Positions 58,910 to 64,000 of a stretch of DNA of 64,000 bases are shown here, piece by piece. Source of the DNA: Azadirachta indica (lineage: Eukaryota > Streptophyta > Magnoliopsida > Sapindales > Meliaceae). The stretch covers positions 11,742,367 through 11,806,366 of the forward strand of contig CM040446.1 of assembly GCA_022749755.1 (NCBI GenBank), given 5' to 3'. Both the position numbers and the translations under genes were made by a program. Positions within the stretch are counted from its first letter, which is position 1; the number at the start of each line of letters is the position of its first letter. The notes below the pieces were generated by a model. That model was not told the DNA's origin. It worked only from the letters and a program-made list of their open reading frames with translations, and did not search any database.

Positions 58910-61500
58910 AATAGTTACTGTGAACAAAGGCTTATAGGAGTGAATACCGGATGAAAGTGAGAAATATATTGGTGGGAGACAAAGGGGCCTGTGCATAGAG
59001 CGAAACATAACTTATATTGAAGTTATGTAGATATTGTATAAGGCATTGAATATTACTTTTTCAGAATTTATCATCGAGATAAAGACGATGTATTTGTTGT
59101 GTATAGAATTAAGGGGGACAATTGGCCACAGATATTACCAACGAATTTGATTTTCGAGCATTTATGACTGCCAACAGCTCTTTTATGATGAGCAAAAGGG
59201 CTTATTGTCTATTATACATTACATTGGATTATGCAAGTAATAGAGAACAAAAAAGGCCGCACGTTTCTAATCATAATACAACAGATGGAATCCTTGCAAT
59301 ACCAACCCAGTTCAAGTCTTCAAATGGAAGTAATCAAGTCAATGATACACTTCCTGCAATGGCATCGAAATTCTACTAAAACATAGAACTTCAGTACATA
59401 GGACAAAGCTTAGTAGATCATTACTCCCAACTAAGTCAAGTTTATGAAAAACTTTTACAATATTGTAGTGGATTTTTTGATGATGTGACCACCGTATACA
59501 GAGGTGATTCTCCTCCCTAATACAATAAAGATAATCATAATAATTCTCACAATTGTGGACCAAACATTGGTTCCAATAATACTACTTAGCAATGCGAAGA
59601 AAGAAGAAATGTTGCAAACAAAGATGCCAAGGAAATGGAAAGGCGTGGTTTCAGGTTTGATTATAAGAATAGCTCAATTATAACTCCATCTACTTCAAAT
59701 CAATTTATTCAGTGGTTGCCTCCTGTTTTACTATGTATCACAATGCCATCAACTTCAGCATCTTCAGGTACGGGATTAGACAATGTTTGTGTTGGGTAAA
59801 TTTTTAATACTAAGCAAGAATTTCGAGACAAATTAAGCTTAATGGCATTAAAGAACCACTTTCAATTCAAAGTTTACAAATTTTCAACGAATTAGTTTGA
59901 GGCCAAGTGTATTGTCGAGATATGTGAATGCGAGTTAGAGATCAAAGAAAAATAATGATACGTATTTTCAAGTATATCGCATGAATTTAGTCCATATATG
60001 TCAAAATGAAGACCTGCAGAATGACCATCAGCAAATATCGACTCGGTTAATAGGCAAACTAATCAAGGATAAATTTATAGATGTCAGCAGAATTTACACC
60101 TCTGGGAATATTTGTGACAATGTTCAAAATGATTATAGGGTCCACTTAGGGCACATGATGTCATGCATAAAGTAAAAACATGCATTAAAACTCATGTGTG
60201 GTGATCCATCCAAATCGTTCAAGGGAATTTCGTGGTACTATCATATATTGGGGGAGAAAAATCCTCAAATAGTAACAGTAATTCAAAAGATGCTGATGAC
60301 CATTTCTTGTATTTCTTTATGGCATTAGGACCGTGTATTTGAGGATTTCGCAGTATAAGTCGTCCTGTTATTGTCATTGATGGTACAGTCTTAAAGAGAA
60401 TAAGTAAAAGGAAATTGTTCATGGCTGCTGCATTGAATATAAATAACAAAATTTATCCCGTTACTTTTGGTGTTGCCGATTCAGAGAACAATGCATCATG
60501 GAAGTAATTTTTAGTGAAGCTTCGAAAAGCAACTAAGCTAATGGAGAATTTAGTATTCATATCAAATCAGCACATTAGCATTAAGAAGGCTTTTGCCACG
60601 ATAATTTTAGAGGCAACTCATAGTTTTTATTCTTACCATATTTCTAGAAACGTCAAGGCAAAGTATAAGATGCAATCACAACAAATGTTTTATGGCTGCA
60701 TACTTTCATGCTGCGAAAGCTTATTGGATAAGTGAGTACAATGAATATTTGTGACATATGAGGATAATGTATTCGGTAGCAGTCGAGCACTTGAAAAACG
60801 AAGTAGGACTTCATAGATAGGCAAAACATGTTTTCCATGTCGAAGGTGTGACCTAATGACAACCCATATTGTTGAGAGTATGAATGCATTTTTTAAAAGT
60901 GGTCGAAGGTTACCCATTACTGTATTAACTGAGTATATTAGATCAAATATGCAAAAGTGGTTTTACGAGCGTAGGAAGAGGCCTTAGTGAGAAACGCCTA
61001 CTTGACTAAAGTTGCTTACAAGGTGATTGGTTTAAAATTAGAGAAGTCTCGTACCATAACTATACATCCAATGTTGCATTTCGAGTTTAAAGTTAAACAT
61101 TGCGAGATCGTTGAGGTTGTATACCTACAAGATAAGATATATAGTTGTTGACAATTTGACCTATAGCAACTTCCATGAGTTTATGCTCTTACAGCGTGCA
61201 AACACATTCTCTTTTCTTATAATTCGCTATGTGTACACTACTATACTACTAACGTATGAATGAATTTATATATAAAGTATATTCATTCAGTTGGGAATGA
61301 TGTAGATTGGGTGATCCCAAATAAAGTGCGGGAAATTAATGTCAATCCACCCAGACAACTCCCTCCTTTCGGTCGACAAAAAAAATAATGAATTCCTTTT
61401 GTAGGAAAGCAAGTTATTTGCCAGACCTATTCTAGGTATCAACAGGTTGGACATAATAGTACCACATGTAAAAATTCAATTCCCTTCCACCGTAGTCAAT
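58910..61500 (+). pseudogene. MuDR-type transposase of the second MULE, broken
   Basis: N-terminal MuDR domain remains (EKYIGGRQRGLCIERNITY, ~58955-59010), the SWLPP-like linker, the DDE core with first Asp in VIVIDGTVLK (~60375), second Asp changed to Asn (FISNQHISIKK, codon 60565-60567), the Glu in IVESMNAFF (~60865-60890), a SWIM-like region (~61130-61200) and a C-terminal knuckle at 61428-61469 whose first two Cys are Tyr (YSRYQQVGHNSTTC). There are many stops and frameshifts. Line-by-line similarity to the transposase at 25.5-28.1 kb is obvious. Confidence 0.83.
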
Positions 61501-61799
61501 GACATTTGTTCAATTTAAATATGTGTGTCGGTATTTATTTATTAATTTTTATGGTTATGCACTTCCAAACCAACAAAATAACTTACAAGAGCAGGCATAA
61601 AATGTTTTCATTATTTGTACCACTTTGGTCACTTTAAATATGCATTGTTCTTTCTAAATTTTATGATTTACGCTTACAAATGTAATGTTTATTATTTATT
61701 TTAAACTATTTTTGTTTGTATTACTTTTATACATGTTATATCTACCCATTACTACGATATATACATGTATCCAAGTATCCCTACTAACTCAAACAAAAT

Positions 61800-62200
61800 T
61801 AATACTGTTAGTTTTTATTCAGATCTGGAGAAATCAAAACTATAATTTCACTTATGAACTGAAACCAAATATGATCAAAACTTCTTATTACTACGTGATT
61901 GAAATTGCCTTCTCTATTTTCTCTTCTAGAGTCTTTAAAAAAATTGAAACTATAATTTTGAACAAGTTAAAAAGTTTAGACGTGATTGAAACTATTTGGA
62001 TACTTAGTGATTGGAAGTGTGGTTTCAATCACAGAGTACTTTTACAATTTTAATCACATGTAAACTTTTTAATGTGATCAAAATTGCAGTTTTGATTTTT
62101 TCTAAGAAAAAAAAATAAAAGAAGCAGTTTCGATCACAAAGTAATCACTAGTTTCGTTCATATTTGATTTCAGCTTTTAAGCGAAGCTACAGTTTTGATT
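61800..62200. repeat. Decayed TTTCGATCA motifs between the genes of the second MULE
   Basis: Forms such as GTGATTGAAATTG, TGATCAAAATTGCAGTTTTGAT, CAGTTTCGATCACAAAG and GTTTCGTTCATA. Many carry C-to-T or G-to-A changes at the CG, as expected for methylated DNA. Confidence 0.65.
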
Positions 62201-62869
62201 CTCTAGACTTCTATGAAAAAGAGGATGGATACCAAGTAAGGTTATAACAATGTATAGTTGGTACAATTTATTGTGTAAGGTGGGATGTCCATACTTCAAT
62301 GTGAGCATTATATTTGTACTTGTAATATAAAGAATAATATCATTGGATATGATTATTATCATTATTATAAAATAAGTGAACCATTATTTATTAAAGTTGT
62401 TCAATAATTCAATAACAATTGTAATATGATATATTGGCAAATCAAACATTTCGCATTTTAATAAAAACATAATGTGTTTTTTTTAATTCCAACCACTATG
62501 CTACGTTCAATTAATTTCCGAGGAATGTAAGTTCATTATCATATAGAAATAACAATAACAGCTAATTTTAAAGGAATGTAACTGTACAAAACCCTGGAAG
62601 GTAAATCATATACATGATCATCCAATAACATGTATAATAGGACGAAAAAAACATATGTCTACAACAACTAACCCTTCCACAACTCTATATTATCCTCCTC
62701 CTAAAAAATGGTCGTGAAAACCTTAAATATAGGCCAAATTATAAAAAATAAACAGATAAAGTCTCCTATAAATATAGGCAATATAAAAAAAAATTCAGAT
62801 AAAAAACAACCACAAATCATAATATAATAACATTGAGGCCTCAGGCACCTCGAAACAACCCAACAACAT

Positions 62870-63900
62870 TCAATTCAACAACATTAATGATAACGTTATA
62901 ATCCAATGTTCAAACCTTGGAGTATGGGATACACTTAAGTTAAGAATTATACAGTTACATAGGAGATGGTCGTACTTGTGCATCCTTATTAAACTCAGAG
63001 TGTGCTTGAGCACAAACCTTCCTGACCAATATTGTAAGAGTCTTCTCTTACAACCAAATAACTTTTCTTGGCTATGTAAGATATCTTCGTGTCTAGACCA
63101 CATTTTTGTCTACTTGTATGTGAAGGCACAAAATTAGAATGTAGGGAACAAATCTTCTAAAGCAAAATATGATCAGGATGAGATGATACGCGCACATCGA
63201 CAAAATCAATGGCCTCGTGATGTGAGTCTGAGGTAATAGGCTCGTCCACTAAATCCACATTGTGCTAGTGGTGTGACATGTATATCGTGAAAGTTATTTA
63301 CAACTTCTTCTAATTAATACATAAGTTAAACTTTGAATCCGCTCACCTTCCTCCTTTTCTGGTGCATTGGCACTAGCGGTGTGACATGTATATCGTGATG
63401 TACCACCTGGAATATATACATGAAATCATTAATGTACTTGCAAATCAATCTTTAAGAAGTTGCGTGCATGCCAAGTCAGTATAAGTTAAAGTTTTGAAGT
63501 GTTTTTGAATGCAGTAAGAATAAGATACCTTATCTAGACTTGGTGACCTGAAAGAGGCAGACTCATCGCTGGGTACGGCCTCATTTTCTGTGTAGATCTC
63601 CTAACTATAACTGCTGAGTGCAGGGAATAGATCGCCCCTATACTCCCCCTGCGTCGCTAAGTTACAGCCCAAGTTCATTATATAGAACTCTCTTCTTTTA
63701 ATTTGGTCAGTCTCCAACGCACGCAAAATTGTATGTGTTTACATTCTTGTTTATCGTTGAACATATAGGTCTTCAAGTCAGTATTGCAGACATTCTTCCC
63801 CTTCACTACCTATCTCAATATATAAGGCAAGCGATTACTAGTGTATGTCCCCATCTCTATTCTAGCAGTAGAGACCGCCTCATATATCCAAATCTACATA
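62870..63900 (-). pseudogene. DUF1985/Ulp1-linked gene of the second MULE, internal exons
   Basis: Three minus-strand pieces match exons of the gene at 21.5-24.8 kb: ~63895-63760 (start TGGATATATGAGG, equivalent to ~22364-22500), ~63590-63520 (PSDESASFRSPS, equivalent to SDESALSLRTPP at ~22740), and ~63110-62950 (EKTLTILVRK, equivalent to DETLTVLVRE at ~23310). Stops occur throughout. The DUF1985 exon would be beyond 64000. No protease domain is seen between 61.5 and 62.87 kb, so it was lost here or is too decayed to read. Confidence 0.7.
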
Positions 63901-64000
63901 ATATATAATATCAGTCTATGTATGTTTTTGAATAACTGTCGCAGAAGTATAAACATAATACTGCAAAAGAATTCACACTTAGAATGCAAATGGAAATCCT

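Larger units (their letters stand above)
58074..64000. mobile_element. Second Ulp1-type MULE, reversed and decayed, runs off the window
   Basis: Starts GGAAAATTTACAAAAATAAT, matching the terminal bases of the MULE at 20255-28741. It contains TTTCGATCA repeats (58560-58710, 62060-62160), a broken MuDR-type transposase on plus (~58910-61500) and pieces of the DUF1985/Ulp1-linked gene on minus (~62870-63900). Gene order is the mirror image of the first copy. The other end lies beyond 64000, so no TSD can be checked. Confidence 0.8.

Noticed and set aside
1..64000. CRISPR arrays, bacterial operons, rRNA genes or organelle insertions
   Set aside because: No regularly spaced direct repeats, no ribosome-binding-site organised genes, no rRNA core sequences and no plastid or mitochondrial gene sequences were recognised.

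Overview
This is nuclear DNA of a eudicot plant. It has intron-rich genes with GT-AG splicing, AT-rich intergenic DNA, cytosolic ribosomal protein genes with telo-boxes, a nuclear tRNA-Pro, and the transposon families usual in dicots (copia, gypsy, TRIM, hAT, Ulp1-carrying MULE, endogenous pararetrovirus). I cannot name the species.

Region 1-19.64 kb is a graveyard of nested elements. The host sequence is one petuvirus/florendovirus-like endogenous pararetrovirus on the minus strand. Its pieces run from right to left as RNase H end, polyprotein tail, promoter/leader, movement protein, coat protein. Three later insertions broke it. A hAT element (11230-16735) and a 2.7-kb inverted TRIM composite carrying gypsy RT/RNase H DNA (8074-10795, TSD CTAAG) both lie in the movement-protein region. 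A copia element (771-5796, TSD TCTAC) lies in the coat-protein region. All viral reading frames are decayed.

Region 20.25-28.74 kb is a nearly complete MULE with ~115-bp TIRs and a 9-bp TSD. It holds two convergent broken genes: a DUF1985/Ulp1 (C48 protease-like) gene on + and a MuDR-type transposase on -. Arrays of a TTTCGATCA motif lie in its non-coding parts. A second, more decayed and reversed member of the family starts at ~58.07 kb and runs off the window end.

Region 28.9-54.6 kb is a compact euchromatic island with seven intact protein genes and one tRNA: a plastid-type DUF3531 protein (+), HAG2/HAT1 histone acetyltransferase (-), RPL28 (-), tRNA-Pro(UGG) (+), an F-box/LRR protein (-), RPL31 (+), a four-helix membrane protein of unknown function (-) and cytosolic asparaginyl-tRNA synthetase (-). 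All exon joins were worked out by eye and keep frame. The total lengths (293, 463, 150, 440, 120, 196 and 572 aa) fit the families where a family length is known. From memory, this order interleaves genes that Arabidopsis keeps on two separate blocks (At4g29400-29420 and At5g56680-56740), so the window appears to hold the unfractionated ancestral order. 54.9-58.07 kb is AT-rich DNA with small repeats.

The most unusual item is the TRIM composite. Its two inner LTRs share variants with each other and its two outer LTRs share others. This points to inverted duplication of an already diverged TRIM, followed by integration of the whole unit with one 5-bp target duplication.
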